This document shows positions 1 to 11,861 of a DNA stretch of 64,000 bases, piece by piece. Below the pieces are notes generated by a model, which worked only from the letters and a program-made list of their open reading frames with translations, searched no databases and had not been told where the DNA came from. Location of the stretch: NCBI GenBank assembly GCA_977006965.1, contig OZ345363.1, positions 2,666,001 to 2,730,000 of the forward strand. Direction: 5' to 3'. The position numbers were made by a program, and so were the translations under genes. How positions within the stretch are numbered: position 1 is the first letter of the stretch; each line of letters opens with the position of its first letter. The DNA is from Phymatolithon calcareum (taxonomy: Eukaryota > Rhodophyta > Florideophyceae > Hapalidiales).

Positions 1-831
1 GACGGATGGGGCGATGAGTGACGTTGTGCGCGTGGAGACGCGACGACCGGTTGCATGTGTTCGACCGGTCGGGGAGGGCGGCATTGTGGTGGGATATGCG
101 TCGGCGAGGGTGGACCTTTTTGAGGCGGGCATGGGTGTGCCAAAGGATGGCGAGGGTTGAGGGGAGCAGAGGATTGTTATTCCTTTGTTCATCCTGGATG
201 GAGGCTGTGGTCGTAGAGATAGGTGTAGTGTGTTAGCGGTACCACAAACTATGTATCGTATCTAGAACTAAGGATCTAACATAGAGCACATGCGTCAAAG
301 ACGTTGGGGATTCCCCTGCGTATGGAATGTGTTGGAATGAATAAGAGTGATGCATTGAAGGTGATGACGTAATGCAGTTAATTTGTGTTGTATCCTAGAA
401 CGAGCTGGAGACATGAGATGGAACATGAGGCGTCCATTCCGCACCATCGGCAACACTTGAAGAAGATTGGCCTCTCACTTGGTGGGTGCCAGTCATGAAA
501 GAGCGTTCGCGCGGGTGTCGTAGTGCCCCTCGAAGTTTCAAGCAGGAGACATCTGACAATGCAGAAGGAAACGGCCGGACCGGAAGACGCGCGTCGTTAA
601 ACTGCAGATTCTATTCCTTTACTTTAGATGTGAGACATGGGAGATCGGACTGCTACACTGAGAGAATTACAAACGACTCCATGGTCCCCGTCTTCTTCCA
701 CAACAAAAACAGGCTGTGAAAGAGCACTAGAAAGGCACAAAGTGTACCCATGCATACCCAGACATTGTGGAGATAATCTTTGCAAATCGACAAGCCAATT
801 CGCAAGAAACTTTCGGGTCAGCACCTCACGC
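1..831. other. No gene recognised
   Basis: Intergenic DNA downstream of the GDP-mannose 3,5-epimerase gene. Short open frames exist on both strands but none has recognisable domains, and those beyond about 620 are antisense to the epimerase or its 3' flank. I see no repeat or RNA gene here. Confidence 0.5.
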
Positions 832-1890
832 TTACTTGCGCTTAGAGGCCTTGGACTCCGTCGGAGCATGGCAGCCGACGACAGTGGAGGTAGTGTAATC
901 AGCAGCAATGCCTGCCTTCTTCTCCTCCTCAATCTGCGACTGGATCCAATCAAAAGTTCTCCGAAGTCCGTCTTCAAGCTTGATCTGCGGAACCCATCCA
1001 AGAACCTTCTGGCAGAGCGTGTTGTCGGAGTTGCGGCCACGCACACCCTCCGGACCCGGGATATGGTTGATCGGAATGTCCTTGTCAGCGAATCCCAACA
1101 CCATCTTTCCCATATCATTCATCGAGATCATCTCATCAGAACCAACGTTAAGCGGCTCAGTAAAGTCAGAATTCATGAGACGAATGACACCCTCGACGGC
1201 ATCATCAACGTAGCAGAAGGAACGGGTCTGCATTCCATCGCCCCACATCTCAAACTCAGTTTCTGAAGTGATAGCCTTACGGCAGAAGGCGGCCGGTGCC
1301 TTCTCCCGACCTCCCTTCCAGGTTCCCTGCGGGCCGTAGATGTTGTGGAAGCGACCGATACGGGTCTTCATGTTGAAATCCTTGCCGTAATGAATGGCAA
1401 GCTGCTCGGACGCGAGCTTCTCAAGACCGTATGCGTCCTGCGGCTGTGCCGGCCAGGCGTCATCCTCCTTGAGGCCGGGGTTGTTCGGGTCGAGCTGGGC
1501 GCCCTCGGGGTAGATGCACGCCGAGGATGCATAGTAGAAGCGTTTGCAGCCGGAGATACGGGCAGCCTCGAGCATGTTGAAGGAGATCATGGCATTGTTG
1601 TACAGAATGACAGAATGGTTGGACTGGATGAAACCCATGCCACCCATATCGGCGGCGAGGTTGTAAATGTCCTCGCAATCCTTAGAAGCCTTCATACAAT
1701 TCTCCTTCTCGCGAAGATCGAGGAGCATAAACTCATCGCAGAACTGCTCCTGGGTGAAATACTCGTTCTCCTTCCAATCGCAGCCGACGACGTGATTGCC
1801 CTCCTCCTTGAGACGCTTCGCGAGGTGGCCGCCGATGAAACCGCCGGCGCCAGTGACGAGCACGCGCTTCTTGGGGGCGTCGGTAGTCAT
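832..1890 (-). CDS. GME: GDP-mannose 3,5-epimerase
   Basis: Epimerises GDP-D-mannose to GDP-L-galactose (and GDP-L-gulose), a cytosolic step feeding L-ascorbate synthesis and, in red algae, L-galactose for sulfated galactans. The 352-residue single-exon protein is an extended short-chain dehydrogenase/reductase. The NAD-binding GxxGxxG lies at residues 14-20, the catalytic SSAC at 122-125 with Cys125, YxxxK at Tyr154/Lys158, and a second acid/base residue at Lys197. All four catalytic positions are shifted by exactly 20 from the Arabidopsis numbering (Cys145, Tyr174, Lys178, Lys217), so the protein is full length and should be active. The start is the first ATG of the frame and the stop is TAA. 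The C-terminal tail after residue 320 is rich in Lys and Ser and poorly conserved in the family. The next recognised gene upstream is the bZIP gene over 3 kb away. Confidence 0.97.
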   Translation of the reverse strand: MTTDAPKKRVLVTGAGGFIGGHLAKRLKEEGNHVVGCDWKENEYFTQEQFCDEFMLLDLREKENCMKASKDCEDIYNLAADMGGMGFIQSNHSVILYNNAMISFNMLEAARISGCKRFYYASSACIYPEGAQLDPNNPGLKEDDAWPAQPQDAYGLEKLASEQLAIHYGKDFNMKTRIGRFHNIYGPQGTWKGGREKAPAAFCRKAITSETEFEMWGDGMQTRSFCYVDDAVEGVIRLMNSDFTEPLNVGSDEMISMNDMGKMVLGFADKDIPINHIPGPEGVRGRNSDNTLCQKVLGWVPQIKLEDGLRRTFDWIQSQIEEEKKAGIAADYTTSTVVGCHAPTESKASKRK

Positions 1891-2789
1891 GTTTGCTTAT
1901 CGGTTGGTTTGTGGGTGCGAGTGGTGGAACTGTGAGTAGATGCCGATGCCTCGACTGCGGGTTGACGAAAGGGTGTTTTAAATACGCCGATCCAGCAAAA
2001 TTTGCAACGGTGTGTGTTGGAGGCGGACGCGAACAGAGTATGAGTGTCAGCCCTTTACATTGGAATGTTCAATGGCGCCGAGCGACACAAGGCCCATCGA
2101 CCGGCGGTCGGTTGGACCGTGCTGACACTGCTCAATAAATAATCGTAAAACATGTTTCTCTTGAATCAATTTTAGAACTGAAAATTGAGCCGTTGTTTGA
2201 TAGTGTCGAGGACGTAACGGCTCGAGCTGGCGACATGATACAAAAAATGAGGTCGAGCGCCTGCTGCATTACAGCGTAAGCATGGCGAATGCAATGATTT
2301 GTGTCCCGCCCAGAAGCAAAAATTTAGAATACCATGAATATTTTTGAGTTTCTATTTTTCCTATAAAATAATGAAACTGCGCCACGTCAGGCGGTCCTGT
2401 GCGTTTTGACGCTTCACTGTAAACTTTGCGAATACATGTTGCATTGCTACGTGGACAAGATTCCCCTTCTTATTTGGTTGGTGGTCTCAAGCCTGGTGCG
2501 AAGTGTGAGACAAGGCGCTGTGCAGGTCCGGGTCTCTGTGTTTCGCAGCTCGTATATCGAAACAAATCGGAGGCCTGCGCGAAAGTTAAGTTCATGAAAA
2601 TGTTGCGAAACGATACTTTGGAAAAACAGTGCCTGTCTTGGTCAAACCATCTTGCAGCAGAACAAGTGCAGTAAACTGGGACGTACAGTACAGTAGAAGC
2701 AGCAAATGTACGTACAACAGCAATGAATGGATGTGTCTCAAGAGTGAAAATTTTCACATTTACGACGGACATGAAAAGGTTAAGTCCAC

Positions 2790-3251
2790 GTAGGCCTTGA
2801 TGATGATGATGGTTGCTTTATTCCCCTAAGAGGCTAGCACGTCTAAAAGGCTTCATTTGATTCCACTTGCTGATGTCGGAGGCGCGTGTTATGGCCGATT
2901 CGATATCTTTGTTTTTGAGTTGTTCGCTTGAGAGCGCTTCTTGGTTCCTTCTCCGTCTGCAGCTCTCCTTAGTGGAGAGGCCGTACGCAGCGACTGAGCG
3001 GCTCCATGATCCAGCTGCTGCATGCTCTTCTTTCAGGGCGTCTATACGCCACTGGCAAGTGGGTATACACACCGAAGTTGCAACGATGACGCTCCGTCAC
3101 TTCTATGTTGCTGAATAGAGCGAAACAATGCTGGGAGATCGACAAGGAAATTTCCGCGTTTATTTACAGCAGCTATTTCGTACTTGGGAGATATCCATCC
3201 CCTGCGCATAGTGTGGTAGCTCTGAATTCTGCTCTTTACGGTGTTGCGCAA
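2790..3251 (-). mobile_element. Candidate non-LTR retrotransposon 3' end with (ATC)n tail
   Basis: Read on the minus strand, an 84-codon frame (3072 to 2818) rich in Lys/Arg/Ser ends just before an AATAAA-like stretch. This is followed by a tail of ATC repeats near 2800-2812. An overlapping frame (3251 to 3042) lies just upstream. A frame terminating shortly before a simple-repeat tail is typical of 5'-truncated LINE copies, but I found no reverse-transcriptase motif and no clear target-site duplication. Confidence 0.35.
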
Positions 3252-3269
3252 TGCTCATCAATGCCGAAA

Positions 3270-3481
3270 CCCGCGACTCAAGACAGTGGAATATTTTTCC
3301 CCCTCGAGGCTCTAAGCCAGAGGTAGGTTTTGATATTTCCGCCAGATCGTGTCGAAATCGACCACGCTAACATACAAGAACGATAGACCCTGTTTGTGGC
3401 CCAATGGCCTTCGCAAAGTTGCCCCAAGCGTCTGCAGATGCGTTGGTAACTTTTAAATAAAAAACTTACACTTCTTCTTCT
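3270..3481 (+). mobile_element. 5'-truncated non-LTR retroposon, family A, copy 1
   Basis: A 212-bp insertion flanked by a perfect 15-bp target-site duplication, TCATCAATGCCGAAA, at 3255-3269 and 3482-3496. It ends in a short TTC microsatellite. Its sequence is nearly identical to 59546-59754, which belongs to a longer copy with its own different 15-bp duplication. Different 5' ends, a shared 3' end with simple repeats, and long target duplications indicate target-primed reverse transcription. This copy contains only 3' untranslated sequence. Confidence 0.88.
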
Positions 3482-4227
3482 TCATCAATGCCGAAAAGAG
3501 AAATAAAACAATGAAAAGAGGGCTCCGAAATGACGTATTGCCCGGAGCATCACGATGAATTTTCAACTCGTGGCATCGCTTTGAACGACGCCGACTGTAT
3601 TAGAGAACACGGCGTAGATGATGAGGTACTCGACGGTTTGCAAATTGTGCAGCTTTGAGGAATCGCAAGTGCGTACTAAATCGACAACATCTAAAATGCG
3701 ATCCAAAGTAACTGAACGAACAGTGGCATTTTGAGGACCGAGAAGTCTCACTCAACGTCGTCCAGTGCGCCGGAGATCATCTATGGAAATGGCTCTGATA
3801 CATACTTCGGATGTACGAGCACCTGTTGGTCCGCTATTTGCTACTCCAGTATGTCACACCAACTCCAGAATCACTCTTCAGCGACGTGCCCAGCCGAAAC
3901 ATACAAATGGCTCTTATTATCGCAAGGATAGAATTGAGAAAACTTAGACCCTCGATGCGCATCTACCTTGGGTGAGGGAGTGTCAGAATACAATAAAATA
4001 CTATTTCGGCCAGACCCGCTCGGAGAGTACCTTCTAAAACACAAGAAAGAAAAAAAGAACCGCATCGAATGTTCATATTTTCGGCGAAGGGGGGGGGGAC
4101 CATTCTCTATTACTTTTTCAGTCCTCGCTCAAGTAAGATAGCCTTTTTGAACTCAATAGAAATCGGTTCGAAAAGAGAGCCCTATTAATCTATAGGTGAG
4201 GCGTTGGATACTGTTAAATAAATCCTT

Positions 4228-4267
4228 CTTCTTTATTGCGGGTTTTCAAAGTCGTCCTAGAACAAAT
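4228..4267 (-). mobile_element. Very short retroposon fragment, family B
   Basis: Forty bases flanked by a perfect 10-bp direct repeat, ATAAATCCTT, at 4218-4227 and 4268-4277. The insert matches the 3' end of the longer copies at 21101 and 43440 (on the minus strand an AACCCGCAATAAAG core followed by GAA repeats). It is best read as an extremely 5'-truncated LINE-type insertion. Confidence 0.7.
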
Positions 4268-5273
4268 ATAAATCCTTACATATTCCTTCTACCATATGCA
4301 CTGCGCAATAGTGACATAATCTGTTCCAGAAGAAAGGAAGAAAATCGAACAAGGGACGTTGGCTTCAGGAATACAAGAGACCTCTATGAAGTACACTGGA
4401 TAGTTATAGTCGCGGAAATGCTGCGACAGCACACTGATGTCGCCAGTAAATTACTACGAAGCAATGCAATAGTGATCAACAATTAGAGACCAAAGAAAGA
4501 ACCTACAATCCAGAAGAATGACATGCATCCGTTCGACAAGCCGGCAGCAATCACAATGTATAGTTATCTCCATATCTCCAATGTGATGTTACCTCAGTCT
4601 CGATGTCCATCCTTCGTGTAGAAAGGCTGCGACTGCCTCCTACTCAACAGGGCTCCTGTAGCACAAAACTGGAACGATGTTTTGCAGCTGTATTTGTCAG
4701 TCGCTGAGAAACTCTGAGAAAAACTCCTTTCTTGCGGCAGAACCACGTTCTTCGTGCGGGCTTGGCAAATTCGATACCGCCAATTTTCGACCCTTGATCT
4801 ATTCACCATCCTTGCCTACATGTCACCGCGCCCGGCTTTGAATCACATTCGCAAGCGCTCGATGCTCCAGTGCATTTCGCAGCAATGGTCAGAGTGAATA
4901 AGCAGGAAGGACTACTCATTTCGGCAACGTCTGACTGGCCCGTCGGCACGAACTATACAGTATGCATGACAAAAAATTCCCACTTGTGGCCGAATACATC
5001 GATAATGCGAAGTTCATGACGAATTTCGTGACGATGCCGTGGCCCATGTGCCATAAAATAAAGATTGAGAGCAAGCGGCATTTGACAGTCCAGGCCACCA
5101 TCTCTTTTTCTACGGAGGGAACGTCCTCTGCCAGCTGGTAATACTGGCGTCACCCACATGGGTCAACTACCAGAATTTACAGTAACCGTCTTGCAGTCCA
5201 CGTTTTGAGTTACCGCCAAATTGCCTCCCATGAGCTCCTTGCAAAGCTGAACGTTTCACAACCTGCCGCCGAA

Positions 5274-5963
5274 ATGGCCGAAACAGGCCCCATAGCCCCA
5301 CCAAGCAACGGTCAACGCAAGTGCAGCGCGCCACATCCCACTCTCCCTCCCTCCACGTTGGCCATTCGCGCGAACTTGGCGGCGCAAACAACATCAGCCA
5401 CCGTTATCAAGGATGAACCTTCGTGCGTTCAACAAGTCGGAGGTGTTGTCTCTGCGCGCAATTTTCAGGAGTCATCTACGCTGCCGAGCAGCAATGCCAT
5501 CGGAGAATTAAGGGCAATTGCCAACACTCCCGCGCTTGCCAGATCAGACAACGAATTAGCGGACGTCGATATGCCGTCTCCATCTCCACCGCCGCAGACA
5601 CCGAGAGGCTTATCCAGCGCGGACTTCGATTGCTTGCGCACCAAGCTCCGTATGCAAGACGAGATCGCTGGTGAGGAAACGAATTTGGCCAAGTGCATTC
5701 GAAAGGGTAGGCGCTCGGAACTTTCGTTGAAGCAGCGCGAAGCTGTACGGCAAGCTCAGAATCGTGCTAGTGCGAAACGGTCACGCTTGCGAAAGAAGGA
5801 ATTGGCGCTAAAGCAGCAACAAAGAAATCTTGACCTCGAAAGGGAGAATGAAAATCTCAAAAATACGGTTGCAGAGCTCAAAGAGCGCCTGAATTTCCTT
5901 GAAACGTTTTCATGTAAATGCAAATGTCCCCGCCCTATTACGCCGAACAAACCGGCTTTGTAA
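5274..5963 (+). CDS. bZIP transcription factor
   Basis: A 229-residue nuclear DNA-binding protein. The C-terminal part has a bZIP domain at about residues 153-210. The basic region carries the invariant Asn163-x7-Arg171 pair (NRASAKRSR), followed by a leucine zipper with Leu188, Leu195, Leu202 and Leu209 at heptad spacing. A CKCKC cluster lies just after the zipper at 214-218. The N-terminal half is Pro/Ser/Thr-rich with no recognised domain and probably acts in activation or regulation. I chose the ATG at 5274; the open frame extends upstream, but without an ATG. No intron is needed. The gene converges with ABC transporter 1, with stop codons about 245 bp apart. The target sites are unknown. 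Confidence 0.9.
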   Translation: MAETGPIAPPSNGQRKCSAPHPTLPPSTLAIRANLAAQTTSATVIKDEPSCVQQVGGVVSARNFQESSTLPSSNAIGELRAIANTPALARSDNELADVDMPSPSPPPQTPRGLSSADFDCLRTKLRMQDEIAGEETNLAKCIRKGRRSELSLKQREAVRQAQNRASAKRSRLRKKELALKQQQRNLDLERENENLKNTVAELKERLNFLETFSCKCKCPRPITPNKPAL

Positions 5964-6009
5964 AAACGTCTCCGCGCTAGCTGTCGCACGAAGAAAGGGG
6001 TTGCAGATT

Positions 6010-6042
6010 GTAGAACATGACCAAAATTTGGTCATGTTCTAC
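6010..6042. repeat. 33-bp inverted repeat between convergent genes
   Basis: Two perfect 16-bp arms (GTAGAACATGACCAAA and its complement) surround one central base. It lies about midway between the bZIP stop and the ABC transporter 1 stop. It could fold in either transcript's 3' end or be a palindromic protein-binding site. Confidence 0.85.
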
Positions 6043-6208
6043 TATGTCGACTGATTGGGGAGACCGGCCGTGAAAAGAATTCAAATCTCCACCAGCAAAA
6101 AGCAGCAGATCGCAACGCAATTCAGGACAATGACAAACGTTTATCAAGACCTATTCAAGATAAGGTACAAAAATAAAACTGACAATACTACTCATGCACG
6201 CATCATCA

Positions 6209-9200
6209 TCACGAGCTTAGCTGGTTCCTAATAAGTTCAGCATAATACTCACCCTTCGCCAGCAGCTCGTCGTGAGTTCCCTGTTCAACAATTGTTCCAC
6301 GTCGCACAACAGCAATGGTGTCGGCATTCTTGATAGTCGACAATCGATGGGCAATTGTGATCGTCGTGCGTTCAGACGCCGCCTTATCTAATGCATCCTG
6401 TGCTATGCGTTCCGACTCGGCATCAAGAGCACTACAACAAGAACAAAAGTGAAAACCAAGTTAGTATTCGACCGTACAGACAGAACCAAAGAGATGCACA
6501 AAAGAAAAAGAACGATTTGGAACATACGAAGTGGCTTCATCAAGAAGTAATACTCTCGGCTGCCGGATAATGCTTCGCGCAATCGCAACACGCTGCTTCT
6601 GACCACCCGAAAGCTGGTTACCACGTACACCGACAACCGTGTCGTACTTTTGTGGCAATTGCATGATGAAATCGTGCGCATTCGCCTGCTTTGCAGCAGC
6701 CTCGATCATGCCGTCCGTAACCGCGATTCCATCCGCATGCGCCAGTCCATAGCAAATGTTATCCTTCACGGAACGATTGAAAAGATCCGGCTCCTGCGAC
6801 ACAATGCCCATGTGCGATCGCAGGTTCTGCACATTGATCGACTTCACATCGTTATCGTCGAGGTTGACACTTCCGTCACGGACGTCGTAGAATCGTTCAA
6901 GCAGACTGACAATAGTGGACTTGCCGCATCCGCTTTCCCCGACAAGTGCAAGAGTGCGTCCAGGCTTCACAGCCACGGAGAGTCCACGAAGCACGGCCAC
7001 ATCGGGGCGACTCGGGTATTCGAACTTGATCGACTTCGCCTCCACAGCACCGTCAACAGAAGTAAGAGCACTTCCTGTCTCCGAGGTAGGGTCAATCGCA
7101 GAGGTCGTGTCGAGAAGGTGGAACACCTTCGCGGCGGCAAGCTTAGAAGCGCCAACATCGGGCATAAAAATCGAGATATTGCCTAGTGAAGCGGCCCCGA
7201 AAATCAAGCCAGTAACACCCATCATCATACCTTCAAATCCACAATCACCGCGGTGAACAAAAATACCTCCAACCCAGCTGAACAGAGTGAAATCACCAAG
7301 AAAGAGTAGATAGTGTTAGAGCTGTAGACGTGCACGAAATAAACTCGGAATTGAGTCTTTCGAGGAAAGAAAATGCAACAACTCACAATGCAACCGCCCA
7401 GATAGCAAACTGGAAGATTTCAGATGCTCCAAAAGCAAAACTCGTCATTGTCGCCTTGCTTCGACCCAACGCGAGTGGGCCGTCCAGCTGCTCCGAATAG
7501 CTCTTCAAGAAATGGTCCTGAACGCCAAGAGCGGACACAGCAGTGATATTGTCCACCGTCTCAGAAGCCGTACTTCCAGATTTCGCAAACGCTTTCTCGG
7601 ACTCTGTGTCAAATCCAGTCATCATTTTCATTTGGTAGTACTGTGCAATACGATGAAATACGAAGGCGACAGTTAGTACTTGACAAAAGCAGATGAACTC
7701 TCAAGGTCAACGCAGAAGAGGGATAACTTACCCCAGCGAGGGCCACTCCAGGAATGAAGACCATGACGGAAAGCGCTACACGCCAGCATCCATAAAAGGC
7801 AACGACAATGCCGGTTCCAATAGTTGACATGGCGACCGCTACAACTCCAAGAGTGTCACCAGTGGTGCCCTTCACCAACGATGCTTCACTTGCAAGTCTC
7901 GTCGTAAGTACTCCAACCGAGTTCGCAGTATTGTCGAAGAAGGCCATGTCCTGCTTCAGCAGCGCACCAAACGATGCCTTTCGAAGCTTGTACGTCAAGC
8001 GTTCTCCACTAATGCCCAAGCATCCCAATTGCAGAATGTTACCAACCATTGCACCGAGACCCACGAAGGCGTAACCAATTGAATACCACATGACATCATT
8101 TTCACGATTCCTTTGATTCAGAGCACCAATGACCTTGCTCATGAGCACGGCCGTCACAGGCCATGCCATACCCGCCATGATTGCGCCCACGAGGCCAAGG
8201 AAAATGTAGATTGCTTCCGCTTTGTTGTAAGCAAACGTCCTTCTGAACACGGGCTTGTTAAGATACGCATCCGCATCCTCTTTATCATCCATCATTTCCT
8301 TAGAAAGGCTCATGTCCTTGTGCATGCTCATGGATGAGAATCTTGCTCTTGTCGCAGCAGCATCCGGAGGTAGGTCATCATTATTCCCAGCCTCCATCTG
8401 ACCACCTGAAACATTTTGAATTTCCACCAAGCGGCGGTACGCCCCGTCTTCCTTTTGCATAAGCTCAGCATGAGTCCCGGTCTCCACGATCTTTCCGGTA
8501 TTAAGCACAGAAATAGCATCGGCGTTCTTCACAGTACTAAGTCGATGCGCAATAGTGAGTGTGGTACGGCCCTCGGATGCCTTGTCCAATGCTTCCTGCA
8601 CAATGCGTTCACTCTGGGCGTCTAGCGAGGCGGTAGATTCGTCCAGGATAAGGATTTTCGGATTACGAACTAGTGCACGAGCAATGCATATACGCTGCTT
8701 CTGTCCACCGCTGAGCATAGCGCCTCGCTCACCGAGCATTGTGTCGTATCCCTCGGGAAGGGTACGGATGAAGCGGTCTGCATTGGCCAGTTTGGCAGCG
8801 GCCACGATCTCCGCCTCGGTAACATTCGCACGCACGATAGTAGCCTTGCCTGTTTGAGGATCCTTAACGATCTCCGTGCGAGCACCGAGCGCAATATTCT
8901 CACGAATAGTCATCATGAAAAGAGTAGGCATTTGCCCGACATAACCAATCTGCGAACGCAGCCAATGAACGTTGAGATTACGCACATCTTCGTCATCAAT
9001 GAGAATTTGACCACCAGTCACATCGTAGAAGCGTTCGACGAGACGTGCGATCGTACTCTTTCCACAACCAGAAGGACCGACCAGTGCCTGTGAATTACCG
9101 GCGAGGATTTCCAAATTGAGTTGTTCCAACACATTCGCGTTACGACCCTCGGCATCTACAGCGTCAATACGACTCTTGTAATTGAAATCGGTGTTGCGAA

Positions 9201-10320
9201 ATGAGATCTTTCCCACCATACTCTCCGGGATCTTGCCGTCATCCAAGTTGAGCGCATCAATGTCAGACTTCTTCTCAAGCTGCTCGAACACTCGGGGCGC
9301 TGCACCTCGGGCGACCTGCAATGACTTGATGCTTGGACCGGCCTGACCGAGTCCAGAAGCTCCAATAAAAACACTGAAGAAAACAGTGAACACAGCTCCC
9401 GAATCCATTCCCTCATTCAGAACAAGACGGTTACCATACCACAAAGCAAACCCAAAGATGCAGAGCATAATGAACATTACGGTACCAAGACCAAGACCCG
9501 TAGCGAAAGCCTTCTTAACGTCTGCCTTATAGGCGTTCTTCAACTCCTTATCATAGCGTTCCGCCTCCTCCTTCTGAGCGCCAAAGGCGGTGACAGTTCG
9601 AATCATTGAGAGCGCCTCGGAGGCAATACCGCCGGCCTTAGCATAAGCCCCCAGTCCGTCACCGGTGGACGACGCGGTGACCTTTCCCATGGCAGCGCCG
9701 GCAATACCGAGAAGCGGGGTAGTGGCAAGAACGACAAGGGTCATTTTCCAAGAAAAGGCGAAAGCGACAATGAAACCTGTAACGAACATGGTAGAATATT
9801 GCAAGACGACGGTGAATTTGTCACCGATACCACCCTGGATGTGCTGAATGTCAGTGATTGTGGTGACGAGGGCACCACTATCATGTTCGTCGAAGAAGGC
9901 GGCGTCTTGACGAAGCAGACTTTCGAAGTAAAGTTTGCGCATGCGGACACCGGTCTGATGTGCCGGGACGAGCATGAAACGGATTTGGAAGAAGGCGAGA
10001 ATGGCTGCCGCAACACCGATAATGATGAACCATTTGATGAGGCTGAAAACTTGAAAATTTCCCCCGGTAAAGTCGGTGATAACATCGCCGAAAATAATGG
10101 TGAAGAGAGGGAGTGTGACACCGTGACCGATGGCGCAAAGACAGGCGAAGGTCATCTGCACTTTCTCCCAAGTTGTGGTGTAGCGGAATAGCGATGGGAA
10201 GGAGGCCGGCGGGAGCTTATTCTCCTCCTCCTCCTTCTTTGCCTTAGCTTCCACGGAGTCATCATCCTTCTTCTTCTTGAAGCGGTCCCAGAAGGAGGGT
10301 TTTTCCTCCATGTCGGCCAT
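6209..10320 (-). CDS. ABCB-type full ABC transporter 1 (multidrug-resistance/P-glycoprotein-like)
   Basis: An ATP-driven membrane exporter of 1271 residues in the order TMD-NBD-TMD-NBD. I infer four exons: 10320-7732, 7640-7387, 7277-6528 and 6431-6209, stop TGA. The three GT-AG introns are 91, 109 and 96 bp. The splice phases join cleanly and recover the same protein as the paralogue at 48.2-52.4 kb. In NBD1, Walker A is GPSGCGKST (415-423), the Q-loop is near 463, LSGGQ is at 536-540, the Walker B Asp is 560 with catalytic Glu561, and the H-loop is His592. NBD2 has [17 protein letters not shown] and LLLDEATS, the last codon of which is split by intron 3. Both ATP sites look competent. The charged, Lys-rich N-terminus precedes the first membrane helix. 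The substrate cannot be told from sequence. An ATG three codons in is an alternative start. Confidence 0.95.
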
Positions 10321-11639
10321 GGCAAGGTCGCCGTCGGTCGCAAAGGCGCAGGAGTCAATGGATCGTTCGTCCGGTGTTGTCCGGTGGGACGGGGTCGGTA
10401 CACCAGGTATGCGGTGTTACTGTCCGGCGGTGAGCGAGAATGGGGAGGGAAATATATGGAGATGAGCCAATTTTGGCATGTGCCGTGGACTCAGAACAGT
10501 CATAGTTTATAAAGCTATGTAAAGTACAGTACGGAATTCGAAAAAACTGGGACCAGTGCAGCCGATCCAGCACATCTGCTGCTACAAGGACCAGCATGGC
10601 CCGAGCTGGTATCGCTATTTCGGCGAATCATTTGATAGCTCGCTGAGAGTGCCAGCCATGGAGCATTCATTGGCTGATGATGCCCGTACATTCCTGTTTC
10701 AAACGCAGAGGTATTCTCCCTATTTTAAGTTTTTTAGAAATTTTTGCGCAGTTTCTTTAAAGCCAATAGAGCAGAGGCGGATGTTTGGTAATTACTGGGC
10801 CGGTATCGTAATTTAAGTTAATACTAGAGTCTAACGCCAGCACCATTGCGCTGGCCGACAGATTTCTCTATGAATGGAGGACATTATGGGCAGTGCACTG
10901 TACAGTACAGAGAATAGACAGACTACAATCACTGACGTACATCATCATGCATTGAGGCAATCAGCAGTACTGTATCATATATGACGGACAGCACAATTGC
11001 TGATTGTCTTGAGGTTATGCTGTATACAGTACACTCGGCCTACAATGAGGTCGGTACTTACCTGTGCGATAAAATGAAAGCATGCCATCTTTAACGAGAT
11101 CAGAAGTCCAGGTGCAGTGTCATCAGACTTTGCTGACGACGCGAGACTTCTAGTGCTAATTAGAATTACTGCAGTGTCGTTAAGTGGAAGGACTGTCCGA
11201 ATTGCATACATTGTGGATAGGAGACTCATGAATTGATATGTACAGTATGCAGCTGGTTGCAGCCGCACTCGCCATAATACAGTACTTTAGAGAACAGTAC
11301 TGTACCTCTCTCGGACGATCGATCTTACTTGAAAGACGAAATGGTTGTATGCGATTGGTACCCTCAAAACCTATACATGTCTACGATCTCAGTCTGATTG
11401 TATCAGACAGATATCTGTTAATTTGTCACTGCACACACAGATGAAGAAGACGTGTTCAGTCTGTCTGTCGCACAGAGGTAACCCTACTGATCAAGCATTC
11501 CGGGGAACAGATTCATGTGAAGCCAGGTAGTGCAATTGACAGATGTAAAGCTGTTCTTGCAACACTCGTGAGACACCAGCTCTAGCTTGGTTGAACCAGT
11601 GGGACAGAGAAACCGATTCTGGTTGCACTATCGCAACAA

Positions 11640-11675
11640 TGGGGCTGGCATCACATGTGTGTGATGCCAGCCCCA
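11640..11675. repeat. Hairpin with 16-bp perfect stem and 4-nt loop
   Basis: The arms TGGGGCTGGCATCACA and its complement are separated by TGTG. No gene is attached, so this may be a small foldback element or a structured transcript. Confidence 0.85.
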
Positions 11676-11861
11676 AGAGATATCTACTGTACACATACAC
11701 TGCTACGAACAAGTCCTACTCACCATCGGCCAATGAAGCCCCTCCAGGTGACATCTCCGTGGGCCCAGGAAGCAAATCTGTTGAAGTAATTTAGGTCCTG
11801 CTGACAGTTCGTGATGCAAGTCTTGTCTCTTTCAACCAATCCGGCCGCGATCCTTGACGCT

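Larger units (their letters stand above)
1891..5273. other. Gene-poor region with retroposon fragments
   Basis: No protein gene recognised. The first few hundred bases should contain the epimerase promoter, although I cannot point to a convincing TATA box. The stretch holds three non-LTR-like fragments, listed separately, and a run of G near 4089. Remaining open frames are short, and none matches a family I recognise. Confidence 0.5.

Noticed and set aside
637-1266. 209-codon plus-strand frame over the epimerase gene
   Set aside because: Antisense shadow of a gene with every catalytic residue in place; no domain on this strand.
7609-7731. Continuation of the ABC transporter 1 first exon to 7609
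   Set aside because: Read-through into intron 1; the reading diverges from the paralogue exactly at the GTAAGT donor.
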